From contig NZ_REGA01000008.1 in assembly GCF_003841505.1 (NCBI RefSeq), forward strand, positions 106,162 through 170,161: 64,000 bases of DNA. The letters run 5' to 3'. Below are positions 35,184-44,800 of the stretch, piece after piece (the stretch's first letter is position 1; each line of letters opens with the position of its first letter). This DNA comes from Natrarchaeobius chitinivorans. Its GTDB lineage: Archaea > Halobacteriota > Halobacteria > Halobacteriales > Natrialbaceae. The notes below the pieces were generated by a model. The model was not told the origin of the DNA. It was given only the letters and a program-made list of their open reading frames with translations, and did not search any database. The translations under genes and the position numbers were made by a program.

Positions 35184-35384
35184 ATGGAAAAGAACGTCGG
35201 CGGGTACGATCGCCCGCTTCGATTTCTCATCGGCGCGGCGTTGCTCACGTTCGGCTACCGAAACCGAGAGCAGACGGTCGGAACCATCGCGTTTCTCATG
35301 GGAAGTGACCTCTTCTCGACGGCGGTCATCCAGCGGTGTCCGGTCAGCGCGGTGTTCGGGATCGACACCTGCAACGGTGGGTAG
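35184..35384 (+). CDS. Small DUF2892/YgaP-like membrane protein
   Basis: The 66-residue protein starts MEKNVGGYDRPLRFLIGAAL, has two hydrophobic segments and Cys residues in QRCPVSAVFGIDTC, matching the stand-alone YgaP transmembrane domain (DUF2892). Relatives with this domain are often fused or linked to rhodanese-like sulfur carriers; none is adjacent here. Confidence 0.85.
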   Translation: MEKNVGGYDRPLRFLIGAALLTFGYRNREQTVGTIAFLMGSDLFSTAVIQRCPVSAVFGIDTCNGG

Positions 35385-35452
35385 TCTGTCCGGTGGGCAC
35401 CGCGGTGACCTGCCACCGACGCGCGTCGGCGGAACCGACGGACCGCCGTCGG

Positions 35453-36130
35453 TTACGTCGTCCTGAACGCCCGGTCGCCGGCGTCGCCCAAGCCGGGGAC
35501 GATGAAGCCGTTCTCGTCGAGTCGGTCGTCGATCGCCACCGTCAGCAGGTCCGCCTCGGGAGCCGCATCGCCGACCCGGAGCAAGCCGTCCGGTGCCGAC
35601 ACCGCAGAGAGGACGATCAGGTTCTCCGGCTCGACCGAACTCTCCGTCAGGTGCTCGAGGACGGTACACATCGTACTTCCCGTCGCGAGCATCGGGTCGG
35701 CGACGATCACCGTATCCTCCTCGTGGATCTCGGGCAGTTTCACGTAGTCGACCGTAATCGGGAACGAACCGTCCTCGCCGCGGCCCGCCTCCTCGTCGCG
35801 GCTCGCGCTGATGACGCCCTGTCTCGCGCGCGGGAACGCTTTCAACAGTCCCTCGACGAAGGGTGTCGCCGCGCGCAGAACGTTGATGATGACGACGTCG
35901 TCCAGCCCGCGGACGCGCTCGCCCATCGTCGGCTCGAGCGGGGTTTCGATCTCGACGTACTCGGTTTCCATTCGGCCGTCGATGATCTCGTAGCCACAGA
36001 TCCGGCCGAGTTTGACGAGGCCCTTGCGGAAGCTGACCTGTTCGGTTTCGACGTCTCGAATGCGCGAGAGCGTGTCTTTTGCCAGTGCGTGGGTGATGAG
36101 ATACGCGTTCTCCCGGTTCTCGATCGGCAT
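35453..36130 (-). CDS. upp: Uracil phosphoribosyltransferase
   Basis: The 225-residue PRTase converts uracil and PRPP to UMP in pyrimidine salvage. The PRPP-binding loop is [14 protein letters not shown], and the uracil-site C-terminal block is [18 protein letters not shown]. The start is [20 protein letters not shown]; an upstream in-frame Met at 36160 is disfavoured. The nearby prs (48.6 kb) supplies the co-substrate. Confidence 0.95.
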   Translation of the reverse strand: MPIENRENAYLITHALAKDTLSRIRDVETEQVSFRKGLVKLGRICGYEIIDGRMETEYVEIETPLEPTMGERVRGLDDVVIINVLRAATPFVEGLLKAFPRARQGVISASRDEEAGRGEDGSFPITVDYVKLPEIHEEDTVIVADPMLATGSTMCTVLEHLTESSVEPENLIVLSAVSAPDGLLRVGDAAPEADLLTVAIDDRLDENGFIVPGLGDAGDRAFRTT

Positions 36131-36232
36131 ACTCGTACACGCTTTCGCCGGATAGTTCACGTTATCGATCGACGTCGTCCCCTGCGGCGAAGAAGTTTAT
36201 ACGGATCCACCACGTAGGGGTCGCCCAGCCGA

Positions 36233-36955
36233 ATGGAAGAGAGCATCTCGGGATTCAAAGTCCGGGGCGACTGGAGTGACGTCGTCGAACACGGCGAACG
36301 CATCACGCAGGCGCTTCGGGAAAACGGCGTTCACGATCCGGACCGAGACGGCGAAGCACACCTCGCTCGTGCGTTCGAAGAGTGGGACGAGTGGCGACCC
36401 AAGGCTCACGAAACCCTCGACGCCGACGTCAGCGAAAAGACCGCGGATCAGGCGAGCGTCGAGGAGGGCAAAGGTGAAAAAGCCGGAAAAGAGCCCGACG
36501 AAGATATCAAGACCGCCGGAGAGAAACTCTCTGCGTCCTACGAACAACTCGAGGAGGACGACCCCGATGCGGCAGTCGACAACTGGAAGGAGTCGATCGA
36601 TTACGTCACGCGGGCGGCCGACTCCGCGGGACGCAAGGCGTTGCGCAGGGTCGAGGATACGGTCTATCAGAACGTGATGACCCAGCTCGCTCCGTACTAC
36701 TTCGACAACGAACTGATCAGCGCGAACATCCAGCAGTCGACGCGAAACGGCGACAGCGGCGAACGCTTCGTCTTCGAGGTCAACGTCAACGACGACGTCC
36801 TCAAAGACGACGTCTCCGATCGCCTCGCCGAGTACGACGACGAGATCGACCGCTGGCACGTCGAGGTCGAGAAGGACACCGACACGGCCGAAGCGATCGA
36901 AGGGGCCGAACCGCCGCCGGAAAACGGCGACAACTCGCGATCGACGACGAACTGA
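36233..36955 (+). CDS. Conserved haloarchaeal protein (DUF5828-like)
   Basis: The 240-residue acidic protein starts MEESISGFKVRGDWSDVVEH. It has a Lys/Glu-rich middle (EEGKGEKAGKEPDEDIKTAG) and a C-terminal alpha/beta part (RFVFEVNVNDDVLKDDVSDR). It matches what I recall as DUF5828, a haloarchaea-only family. No enzymatic motif. A TATA-like TTTATACGG lies at 36195-36203. Confidence 0.75.
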   Translation: MEESISGFKVRGDWSDVVEHGERITQALRENGVHDPDRDGEAHLARAFEEWDEWRPKAHETLDADVSEKTADQASVEEGKGEKAGKEPDEDIKTAGEKLSASYEQLEEDDPDAAVDNWKESIDYVTRAADSAGRKALRRVEDTVYQNVMTQLAPYYFDNELISANIQQSTRNGDSGERFVFEVNVNDDVLKDDVSDRLAEYDDEIDRWHVEVEKDTDTAEAIEGAEPPPENGDNSRSTTN

Positions 36956-37085
36956 CTTCGACGAGCCGGCCAATCGCCGGCCGGCGGCGGGCGACTCCGA
37001 GCCGTCGATCGGTCGCCATCGGAGCGCGACCCGCTCGACGCAGGTCGGCACACACTTGTAGACCCCGCCAGTAGCAACCGCGTAG

Positions 37086-38276
<1,191 letters not shown>

Positions 38277-38288
38277 CCGGGTGACCTT

Positions 38289-38362
38289 CTCCCGTCCGGC
38301 GTTCGCCTGTTCGTCGCCAGCCCCTCTCCCGTCCGGCGTTCGCCCGTTCGTCGCCAGTCCCC
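38289..38362. repeat. 37-bp tandem repeat, two units
   Basis: Two near-identical copies of CTCCCGTCCGGCGTTCGCCT + GTTCGTCGCCAGCCCCT follow the phosphate-transporter stop by 12 bases. Confidence 0.85.
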
Positions 38363-38498
38363 GTCGATCGCCTCCGATCGGATCCGGCTCGCTCGAGCAC
38401 TCGGCTCGAGGCGCTTTCCCGCCGTGCTTTCTCGTCTCCGAGGCCGTCGAACGGCGGGATATCGAACGGACTTTACCCGACCGAATCCGAGAACGAGT

Positions 38499-39236
38499 AT
38501 GGGAGCGAACGCGGCCGTCAATCCGGACGACTCCGATACGATTCAGTGGCGACGCGACGCCTCTACGTCGACTGCCGTTCGGCTCTGCTGGTCGCTGGGG
38601 GTCGGTACGTTCTTCGCGGCGATCTCCATCGTCGCCTTCTGGCGGGTGTACGATCTGTCCGGCCAGGCCCTCCCCTGGCTCCAGCCCGTGCTCCTCGCCC
38701 TCGCCGCCGCCGTCGCCGTCACGGTGCTCGCGCTCGCGACCACCGGGAACACGAAGGGAACACTCGAGACGCTCACCCGGCGACTGCCCGTCTCCTCGCC
38801 CTCGGGAACTGCCCTCGTACGCGCGATGGACGCCGCCGTCGGGACGGTCGTGATGGGCGTCGTCATCGTCGGATTGCTACTCGGCGGTCGACTCGTCACC
38901 CGGACCGGCGCGCTCGATCCAGTCGGTGCCACTCCGTTTACGGGGGCCGTTGCGCTCTTGATTCCCCTCGCGCTCGTCGCACTGGTCTTCTCGTCGTTTC
39001 TCCGATCGGCGGGCGCACTCGACCGCGACGACGCCACGCTCTATCTCTTCGATCCCGAACAGGCAGTGGACTTGGCGACGATCGACGCGGTCTCGAGCCG
39101 ACAGTTCGGCGGCGTCGTCGTTCTCAAACTCAGATACGCTCAGCCGGACGGACGGTACGTCCCCGGACCGCGCCGGATCGTCGTCCCACCCTCGGTCGCA
39201 GCCGAAATCGAACGAGCCGTCGCCTCGGAGAGTTGA
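38499..39236 (+). CDS. Four-helix membrane protein of unknown function (245 aa)
   Basis: The protein has four hydrophobic segments: near residues 30-50, 62-84, 117-140 and 150-175. The cytosolic C-terminal domain looks PH-like ([40 protein letters not shown]). A family was not recognised with certainty. The start at 38499 is the first Met after the promoter-like TTTACC. Confidence 0.7.
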   Translation: MGANAAVNPDDSDTIQWRRDASTSTAVRLCWSLGVGTFFAAISIVAFWRVYDLSGQALPWLQPVLLALAAAVAVTVLALATTGNTKGTLETLTRRLPVSSPSGTALVRAMDAAVGTVVMGVVIVGLLLGGRLVTRTGALDPVGATPFTGAVALLIPLALVALVFSSFLRSAGALDRDDATLYLFDPEQAVDLATIDAVSSRQFGGVVVLKLRYAQPDGRYVPGPRRIVVPPSVAAEIERAVASES

Positions 39237-39336
39237 CCGTCGTCCGTCGCTTCGCTCGTGGGCTTTTGTTCCGTCGTCTCGGGGACGAGACCGAATCGGC
39301 AAAAGACCTATCGCCCCGACGACCATCCTCCCTGAC

Positions 39337-39708
39337 ATGGACGACGGAATTGCCATCGATTTCGGTGAGAACGGGCTGGTGCCCGCCGTCGCACAGGACG
39401 CAGAGACGGGCGAGGTGTTGATGCTCGCCTACGTCTCTCCCGAGGCGCTCGAACGGACCCGCGAGACGGGGCGAGCGCACTACTACTCGCGCAGTCGCGA
39501 CGAACTGTGGGAGAAAGGGAAGACGAGCGGCCACGTCCAGGCGGTCCGTGACATTCGAGTCGACTGTGACGCCGATACCCTCCTCTACGTGGTCGACCAG
39601 GAAGGCGGCGCGTGTCACACGGGTCATCGCTCCTGTTTTTACCGGACCGTCGAGGGCGAGAACGTCGGCGAACGAGTGTTCGATCCCGAGGCAGTCTACG
39701 AGGAGTAG
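39337..39708 (+). CDS. hisI: Phosphoribosyl-AMP cyclohydrolase
   Basis: The 123-residue stand-alone HisI opens the adenine ring of PRAMP in histidine synthesis. Catalytic metal-binding motifs are present: [29 protein letters not shown] holds the Cys/His/Asp set, and ARHYYSRSR-type [14 protein letters not shown] is the second block. HisE is not fused. It lies 3 bases before the next coding gene. Confidence 0.95.
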   Translation: MDDGIAIDFGENGLVPAVAQDAETGEVLMLAYVSPEALERTRETGRAHYYSRSRDELWEKGKTSGHVQAVRDIRVDCDADTLLYVVDQEGGACHTGHRSCFYRTVEGENVGERVFDPEAVYEE

Positions 39709-39711
39709 TCG

Positions 39712-40905
39712 ATGAGCGAACGCGCCCACTCCTCCGGCTCGAGCGCCACCGATGCAGCCGGAACCGGGTCGCAACCCCTCGAACAGCTCGAGTCGGCCCG
39801 GAACCGATTCGAGCGGGCCGAACGGGCGATCGACGACCACGGCGGCGAGACGGCCGAGGACGCGACCGACGCCGTCGAACACGCGGCCGAGGCCTACCGG
39901 AACGCGACGGACTTGCTCGATTCGTACGTCGACCGGGCGACCGGAACCGGACGCGAGAACTTCAAGGCGTACGTCCAGCTCGAGGGACAGTTCGCGGCGC
40001 TGGTCGACGGCCTTCCCGAGGAGCTACAGGGCCGGAACGCCTTCGAAGACGCGCTCGAGGCGATCGACAAGCGGCGGCTGAGCGAGTCCGACTTCGAGCG
40101 GGCACACGACGCTCTCGAGCCGGCCTCCCGGTACGCCGAGTTGATCGACGAGCGCGAACGAGCGCGCGAAACGCTTTCGGAGGCCCGAACGGCCGCGAGC
40201 AAACGTCTCCGGGAGATCAACGACGAAATCGACGAGCGCGAGCGGCTGCTCGAACTGGCGACGGCAGACCTCGAGGCCCCGGTTGACCGTCTGCGTGATC
40301 CGATCGACCGGTACAACGACCTGATCCGCGAGGCGTTCGAAGAGTACCGACTCGAGGCGTCGGTACGCGAGGTGTTCGCCCTCCTCGAGCGCAGTCACTG
40401 GTATCCGTTCGTCGAATTCGAACGCCCGCCCGAGGACCTCCGGACGTACGTCCGCGAGAGTTCCGACGGCGAGTACACGATCCCGAAACTGCTCGAGTAC
40501 GCAGACTACTCGCGGTCGAAACTCGCTCACTACGTCGAAGACGCCGACGTCCTCAAACGCCGCGTGGCGACCCAGCGGACGTTTCTCGACGGAATCGACG
40601 CCGAGCCGTTGACAGTCGAGTGGCCGCCGGGCGAGGCCGAACTGTTGCGCCGCCGGACGCGGGAGATCCGGCCGTTCGTCGCTCGGGTCGCAAACGAGGA
40701 AACCGTTGCGGCGCTTCGTGCCGTTCGACAACTCACGTACGACGCTGACTACGATCGGCTTCAGACCGCAGCTCAGGCGGTCGCCCAGCTCACTCCCGAG
40801 GAACGCGAGCGCCTCGCGTCCGGTCGCGTCGAGACCGAACTCGAGACGTTGCGAACCGAGCGCGAACGACTCGAGGCGGCACTCGAGGTCGACGACCCGA
40901 TCTAG
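39712..40905 (+). CDS. Coiled-coil haloarchaeal protein (DUF7118-like, 397 aa)
   Basis: The protein is almost entirely helical and charged, with coiled-coil segments at about 25-70, 130-200 and 360-395, and a globular middle (FALLERSHWYPFVEFERPPE). It is probably co-transcribed with hisI (3-base gap), but the link to histidine synthesis is unclear. Its TAG stop (40903-40905) is the first three bases of a family-3 palindromic element, so the original 3' end may have been altered by insertion. Confidence 0.78.
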   Translation: MSERAHSSGSSATDAAGTGSQPLEQLESARNRFERAERAIDDHGGETAEDATDAVEHAAEAYRNATDLLDSYVDRATGTGRENFKAYVQLEGQFAALVDGLPEELQGRNAFEDALEAIDKRRLSESDFERAHDALEPASRYAELIDERERARETLSEARTAASKRLREINDEIDERERLLELATADLEAPVDRLRDPIDRYNDLIREAFEEYRLEASVREVFALLERSHWYPFVEFERPPEDLRTYVRESSDGEYTIPKLLEYADYSRSKLAHYVEDADVLKRRVATQRTFLDGIDAEPLTVEWPPGEAELLRRRTREIRPFVARVANEETVAALRAVRQLTYDADYDRLQTAAQAVAQLTPEERERLASGRVETELETLRTERERLEAALEVDDPI

Positions 40906-40988
40906 CACCCTTCCAAGCGTCGGCTGATAGGCGAAATCGGACCACACCGCGTGAGTTCCCTCATCAGACTAGGCTTGGGGGGGTAGTA
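40903..40988. mobile_element. Family-3 palindromic MITE-like element, copy B (86 bp)
   Basis: It runs from TAGCACCCTTCCAAGCG to GGCTTGGGGGGGTAGTA. It lies between convergent genes and supplies the stop codon to both: TAG at 40903 on plus and TAG at 40969-40971 on minus. Confidence 0.85.
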
Positions 40989-41373
40989 CGCATTCGGAAC
41001 ACTCTCTCGAGGCTCGAAAGCGGCGTTCGGTTCGTCTCGACTCGCCTCGATTTCGCCTTCTTCCCCGTGGTCGCGGTGGCTCGAGCGCCACGGGGCCGAT
41101 CACGACGCGGTCGCCCTCGTACTCGAATCGGGCGGTGGCTGTTGCGTCCGACTCGAGCAGCGAGGCCAGCGCCTCGGTGTTCACGGACTCGGAAAGCGGC
41201 GAGAGTGGCGTCCGCTCGCCGCCCTCACGGACCGCGACACGAGCGAATGCCGGAGCGGAGGCTGGGCGTATCGCGTTCGGGAACGAATTCGATGATCGTC
41301 GTCTCGAACACCGATTCGCAGTCGGGACAGGAGATCCGACCGTCGGTTTGCTCCGTTCGGACGTCGGTACCAC
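40969..41373 (-). CDS. HalOD1-like output-domain protein, start uncertain
   Basis: From about residue 40 the sequence fits the haloarchaeal output domain HalOD1: AFARVAVREGGERTPLSPLS then SVNTEALASLLESDATATAR and FEYEGDRVVIGP. A native end would be expected soon after this block, but the frame runs on through an Arg-rich stretch into the family-3 element (ECVLPPQA, TAG). The N-terminal 40 residues overlap the zinc-ribbon gene in another frame and are doubtful. It is possibly a truncated or read-through gene. Confidence 0.5.
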   Translation of the reverse strand: MVPTSERSKPTVGSPVPTANRCSRRRSSNSFPNAIRPASAPAFARVAVREGGERTPLSPLSESVNTEALASLLESDATATARFEYEGDRVVIGPVALEPPRPRGRRRNRGESRRTERRFRASRECSECVLPPQA

Positions 41374-41404
41374 AGTCGCAGTGGATGGTGAGTTGCGTAC
41401 TCAT
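41225..41404 (-). CDS. Small zinc-ribbon protein (59 aa)
   Basis: The product MSTQLTIHCDCGTDVRTEQT then DGRISCPDCESVFETTIIEF has four Cys (CxC...CPDC) for one zinc. It is the intact paralogue of the element-broken copy at 10589. The C-terminal PERDTPSLRSGIRSCRGP looks unconserved and overlaps the HalOD1-like frame, so a frameshift near 41260 may have altered its end. Confidence 0.7.
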   Translation of the reverse strand: MSTQLTIHCDCGTDVRTEQTDGRISCPDCESVFETTIIEFVPERDTPSLRSGIRSCRGP

Positions 41405-41592
41405 GTGTGTCTCCGTACAGCCCGACACAGCGGAGTACAACCCACTCGAGCGACCGGCGTTCGTCGGAGACCAGCGTTTGCGAGACCGGTTCGGTAGGCC
41501 GAACGGGTGAGACTGGCTCGCCGAGCCACCGGAACGACCTGATGGCGATACGTCGGCAGGTCTTTATTTCGCCGGTGTCTATGGTGGATTGC

Positions 41593-41669
41593 TCCCGCTA
41601 TGCGGGGGTCGTGTGAGCCGGAGTGTGTGGTTGGAGCTGTACGCTCCGGCTCTGCGCACTTTCGTGCGC
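41593..41669 (+). ncRNA. Candidate structured RNA with three hairpins
   Basis: Three stems follow each other: CCCGC-TAT-GCGGG (41593-41605), a 7-bp stem GCCGGAG/CTCCGGC with a 20-nt loop (41617-41650), and GCGCAC-TTTC-GTGCGC (41654-41669), then a T-rich TTTATTGTCTTCT. A TATA-like CTTTATTTC at 41562-41570 sits about 25 bases upstream of the first stem. No ORF is convincing across 41405-41866. It could be an RNA, a terminator or a remnant of an insertion-sequence end. Confidence 0.35.
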
Positions 41670-41866
41670 GTTTATTGTCTTCTCAATCAAGCGTAAAGAA
41701 TGTTAGGATACTGATCGTTGGTGGCGGGCAGTTGATCACGTCTGAGCGCAGTCCCGCTCAGGCATTCGCCTTCGTTCCCCGCCTCGAGGAGGTGGTGAGC
41801 GACAGGTAGTTGACGTTCCTGTTTCCTGGCGAGCACGGTCTGAGGACACACTGTACGAACGCTTCA

Positions 41867-41946
41867 TACGGATTACTGTATCTTTGTACCGGCGCACCCG
41901 CCGTTCGGGTCGCGGTTGGGCCGGCCACGACGTACAGTAAACCGTA
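41867..41946 (+). mobile_element. Family-1 palindromic MITE-like element, copy B (80 bp)
   Basis: It begins TACGGATTACTGTAT and ends GTACAGTAAACCGTA, flanked on both sides by TCA as copy A is. It lies 17 bases downstream of the TumE-like gene's stop codon. Confidence 0.86.
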
Positions 41947-41963
41947 TCAGTCTCGCCAGGATG

Positions 41964-42401
41964 TTACTCGTCCCAGAACGCGTAGATTCGGTCATCGAGA
42001 CGGTCGAGCACGGTGGCGAGTACGTCTCGCCATTCGTCGGGATAATCAGCGTCCTCTCCAGGTGTCGGCGCAACTGGGGGCGGGTGGAAATGCTCGCGGA
42101 TGTTATGATCGTTCGGGTGGCGGTCCCATCGACACTCCCACGAGTCGTCTGTTCGGTACTGTTCGGAGTAGTGGATGCTGAAGTCATCGGTCTCGAACCA
42201 GCGAATCCGAAGGTACGCACGAGTGACGCCGCCTGGAAAGTATCCGAGATCGTAGTCAGCGACGACCGCATTTGGTGCGTACGACGGTCGTGTCTGGATG
42301 TCGGCAAACCGTTCGCTCCGGGCAAGGTGGGCGGCGACTCGGTCGAGAATTTCCGTATCGATCGGGCCTCGACTCGGTGGCGCAGCTGTGTCGTCAGGCA
42401 T
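41964..42401 (-). CDS. TumE-like protein, possible toxin of a regulator-linked pair
   Basis: The 145-residue protein has a hydrophobic/aromatic core (VVADYDLGYFPGGVTRAYLR, IRWFETDDFSIHYSEQYRTD) and ends with RWDRHPNDHNIREHFHPPP plus VLATVLDRLDDRIYAFW. The RWDxHPxxxNxxxHxHPPP signature recalls TumE (DUF6516) toxins. Its start overlaps the stop of the upstream winged-helix gene by 8 bases, the usual layout of haloarchaeal pairs of this kind. Toxicity is inference; no nuclease motif is proven. Confidence 0.72.
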   Translation of the reverse strand: MPDDTAAPPSRGPIDTEILDRVAAHLARSERFADIQTRPSYAPNAVVADYDLGYFPGGVTRAYLRIRWFETDDFSIHYSEQYRTDDSWECRWDRHPNDHNIREHFHPPPVAPTPGEDADYPDEWRDVLATVLDRLDDRIYAFWDE

Positions 42402-42969
42402 CGATGCGTCGTGGATTGCTGCCAGAAACCGGATCATCGCGGCGGGCAGCGTCGAGGAGCGCCGCCCGCCGCTCGAGTGTCTCCCACTCGGAGAGTGCTT
42501 CCCATGCCGCTTCTGTGGACATGTCCAGACGCTGCGTTGCGTCGACGAGTGAGACCTCGTCCGGATGCTTTGCATCGAACTGTGTCCTGTACTCTTCGAC
42601 CCGTTCGATGGCCTCTGCGAGTGCGTCGACGATGTCTTGTTCGGAGTACTCGGCGCGGATATGGTCGATGCGCCGCCACTGGAAGTACGAATCGTTGCGC
42701 TCGTAGCGGATCGGGCGGCCGTCGTGGCGGTGGACCATCCCCATCTCGTCGAACCACTCCAAGTAATCCCGTGCTGTCTCGGTGTCACAATCGGCGCGCT
42801 CGGCGATCGTCGAAACCTTCGTCGACGTGCGAAGCCCGACGACAACGTCCAGCAGTCGCTCTCGGATCGGCCCGCCCGTGAGGAGCGACTCAGGTGATTC
42901 TAGTCCGTCGAGATCGGGCGGTGACTCGCCGCCGTCGTATGCATCGTCGGGGACATCTGTGAGATCCAT
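42394..42969 (-). CDS. Winged-helix transcriptional regulator (DUF7342-like)
   Basis: In this 191-residue protein, residues about 35-90 form an HTH (LLDVVVGLRTSTKVSTIAER, then ADCDTETARDYLEWFDEMGM), and the rest is a helical dimer/ligand part with TQRLDMSTEAAWEALSEWET. It is upstream of and overlaps the TumE-like gene, so it could be its antitoxin or regulator. A TATA-like ATATATATC (about 43008-43016, antisense) is about 40 bases before the start. Confidence 0.78.
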   Translation of the reverse strand: MDLTDVPDDAYDGGESPPDLDGLESPESLLTGGPIRERLLDVVVGLRTSTKVSTIAERADCDTETARDYLEWFDEMGMVHRHDGRPIRYERNDSYFQWRRIDHIRAEYSEQDIVDALAEAIERVEEYRTQFDAKHPDEVSLVDATQRLDMSTEAAWEALSEWETLERRAALLDAARRDDPVSGSNPRRIDA

Positions 42970-43306
42970 GCGGAGGTCTCCGTGCTGCAGCCTACCCGGT
43001 GCAGCGATATATATCTAAGGTATGCAGGATTATTTCAGCTTCGACTGTATCTATCCTCTCTAAGCGAGAGAATTCCGGCGTCGACGGCGCTTCGAGCCGT
43101 CTGTTCGTGGCGTCTTCGACGCCACGCTGTTTCCGACGGCGTGAATCGCTGCCCGAAAGAGAAAACTGACTGCTGTATGCGGTCGTGATCGTCGGTCACA
43201 GTGGGGTCTAGGCACAGGGCGTGGCGCAGTCATCCCAGTCCCCCGCGTCGTCCGAACAGCGCCGGACGCCGGAGCGTTTTCTACGATTGCCCGCCAATTC
43301 CCGACC
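42970..43306. other. Divergent intergenic region
   Basis: It holds the AT-rich promoter of the winged-helix gene (ATATATATC at 43008-43016), a GC-rich palindrome (GTGGCGTC...GACGCCAC at 43109-43126) and upstream sequence of the universal stress gene. No ORF is supported. Confidence 0.5.
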
Positions 43307-43729
43307 GTGACCCGACACCTGCTCGTGCCGATGGACGACTCCGATGCCGCTTTCGCGGCCCTCGAGCACGCCCTCTCGACGTTTCCCGGTGCCGAGGTGA
43401 CGGTGGTTCACGCCGTCGACGACCTCGAGGCGGGCTACGGCGGCGGTTCGACGACGGACGACCCGACCGCGGCCGACGACGCCGAACCCGACTTCTTCGC
43501 CGACGTGCGGGCGGTCGCCGACGAGCGCGCCCGATCCGTCGAGATGGCTATCGTCGAGGGGACGCCGGCACCGGCGATCCTCGAGCACGCCACCGCCGCG
43601 GACGTCGACGGCATCGTCATGGGAAGCGAGGGGCGCTCGGGCGTCTCGAGGGTGTTGCTCGGAAGCGTTGCGGAAGCGGTAGCGCGCCGGTCGACGGTAC
43701 CGGTGACGATCGTTCCTCGACCACCGTGA
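43307..43729 (+). CDS. Universal stress protein, UspA family
   Basis: The 140-residue single-domain Usp starts (GTG) with the strand HLLVPMDDSDAAFAALEHAL and ends with the ATP-binding type signature GSEGRSGVSRVLLGSVAEAV followed by STVPVTIV (G-x2-G-x9-G-S/T). It is probably ATP-binding. The last codons and TGA lie in a 20-bp tandem duplication. An HPP-family gene follows on the same strand. Confidence 0.92.
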   Translation: MTRHLLVPMDDSDAAFAALEHALSTFPGAEVTVVHAVDDLEAGYGGGSTTDDPTAADDAEPDFFADVRAVADERARSVEMAIVEGTPAPAILEHATAADVDGIVMGSEGRSGVSRVLLGSVAEAVARRSTVPVTIVPRPP

Positions 43730-43760
43730 TCCTCCTTCGACCACCGTGATCCTCCCTCGA
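43715..43760. repeat. 20-bp tandem duplication across the usp stop codon
   Basis: Two copies of CCTCGACCACCGTGATCCTC (second with CTTC) plus a partial third. The TGA of the usp gene (43727-43729) is inside the first copy. Confidence 0.85.
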
Positions 43761-43843
43761 CAGAAGACGAGTACATCCGTTCACGACCGGTCCGACACTG
43801 ATAGATCAGCACGGTTTTCCACGCGACTGGCGAACGAACGGGC

Positions 43844-44353
43844 ATGGACGACCGGACGGGGACGACGATTCACACCGGCATCCTGATCTCGACGACCGCC
43901 GTCCTCGCGTGGCTGTCCGGACTCCCGCTTCTCTTTCCGAGCCTCGGCCCCTCGGCGTTCGTCCTCGCGCTGTTCCAGGACAGCGACGCGACCGCGCCCC
44001 GGCGGGTGATCGGCGGCCACGCCATCGGCGTCGTCGCCGGACTGCTCGCCTATCACGTGCTCGCCGGTGGCGTGTCGATGACGGCGGCGACGGGCCCGGC
44101 CTCGCTCGAGGGGCTCAGACTCGCCGCAAGCGGCGTCCTCGCCACGACGCTGACCGCCGGCGGGATGCTCGCGACCGACACCCGCCACCCGCCGGCGTGT
44201 GCGACGACGCTGATCGTCTCGCTCGGATTGCTCTCCGCGCCGCTCGAGGGGGCGTTGATCGTTATCGCGGTCGCGGTTCTCGTCGTCTCCCACCGACTCC
44301 TGCTGGCGACGGAACGGATCGGGTCGCGATACGAGCATCGGCTCAGATCCTGA
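43844..44353 (+). CDS. HPP family membrane protein
   Basis: The 169-residue membrane protein has four to five helices and the HPP family blocks FPSLGPSAFVLALFQDSDAT (LFPSLGPSA) and TDTRHPPACATTLIVSLGLL (HPPAxATxLI). Some HPP proteins transport nitrite or related anions; here it lies after a Usp gene, a frequent arrangement in haloarchaea. Confidence 0.9.
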   Translation: MDDRTGTTIHTGILISTTAVLAWLSGLPLLFPSLGPSAFVLALFQDSDATAPRRVIGGHAIGVVAGLLAYHVLAGGVSMTAATGPASLEGLRLAASGVLATTLTAGGMLATDTRHPPACATTLIVSLGLLSAPLEGALIVIAVAVLVVSHRLLLATERIGSRYEHRLRS

Positions 44354-44380
44354 TCTCGCTCGACGGGCAACGCTCCCCCG

Positions 44381-44683
44381 TCACTCCCCCGCGTCGCTGG
44401 TGTCGGTCTCTTCCGTCGGAACCTGTTGCTGGAGGACGAACGGGCCGAAGTCCGCGGCCGTCCGTCGAGCGATCGTGGCGATCCGGAGGACGTACGCGAG
44501 CAACACGGCGAACGGGCTGAACAGGGCCGTGATCGTCACGCACACGACGACGACGTAGACGTACGGGTGGAACTCGAGGACGAGCAGGTTTCCGTACGCG
44601 ACGATGACGAACGCGCCGCCCAGAAGCGTCGGAAAGCCGACGTACAGCAGGATCTTCGAGAGGTCGGCGAGTTCCTGTTGCAT
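44381..44683 (-). CDS. Two-span membrane protein of unknown function (100 aa)
   Basis: The product MQQELADLSKILLYVGFPTL has two hydrophobic segments (ILLYVGFPTLLGGAFVIVAY and VYVVVVCVTITALFSPFAVL) and a polar Gln/Glu/Thr-rich C-terminus. The start at 44683 lies right outside the right end of the IS605-group element, so its original upstream region may have been displaced by the insertion. Confidence 0.7.
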   Translation of the reverse strand: MQQELADLSKILLYVGFPTLLGGAFVIVAYGNLLVLEFHPYVYVVVVCVTITALFSPFAVLLAYVLRIATIARRTAADFGPFVLQQQVPTEETDTSDAGE

Positions 44684-44699
44684 GTGGACGGTCGTCAAC

Positions 44700-44800
44700 T
44701 GCCCCGCGCACGGTGGCGCGGGGCTTGTCAGTGAACTCGGCCTCTGCCGACGGTTAATCGGACGGGACAAATCCCCGGTTCGGTGTCACCGTTCCTGACT
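44700..44800 (-). ncRNA. Predicted omega-RNA (reRNA) at the tnpB 3' end
   Basis: In IS605-group elements the guide RNA runs from the 3' part of tnpB to the right end and on into flanking DNA. Here the region after the stop (44754) contains a perfect 9-bp hairpin GCCCCGCGC...GCGCGGGGC at 44701-44724. Position and structure fit; exact ends and the guide are not resolved by eye. Confidence 0.55.

Noticed and set aside
38289..38362. Tandem repeat as a rho-independent-like terminator of the phosphate transporter
   Set aside because: The units show no strong hairpin followed by a T-run, so I list it only as a repeat.
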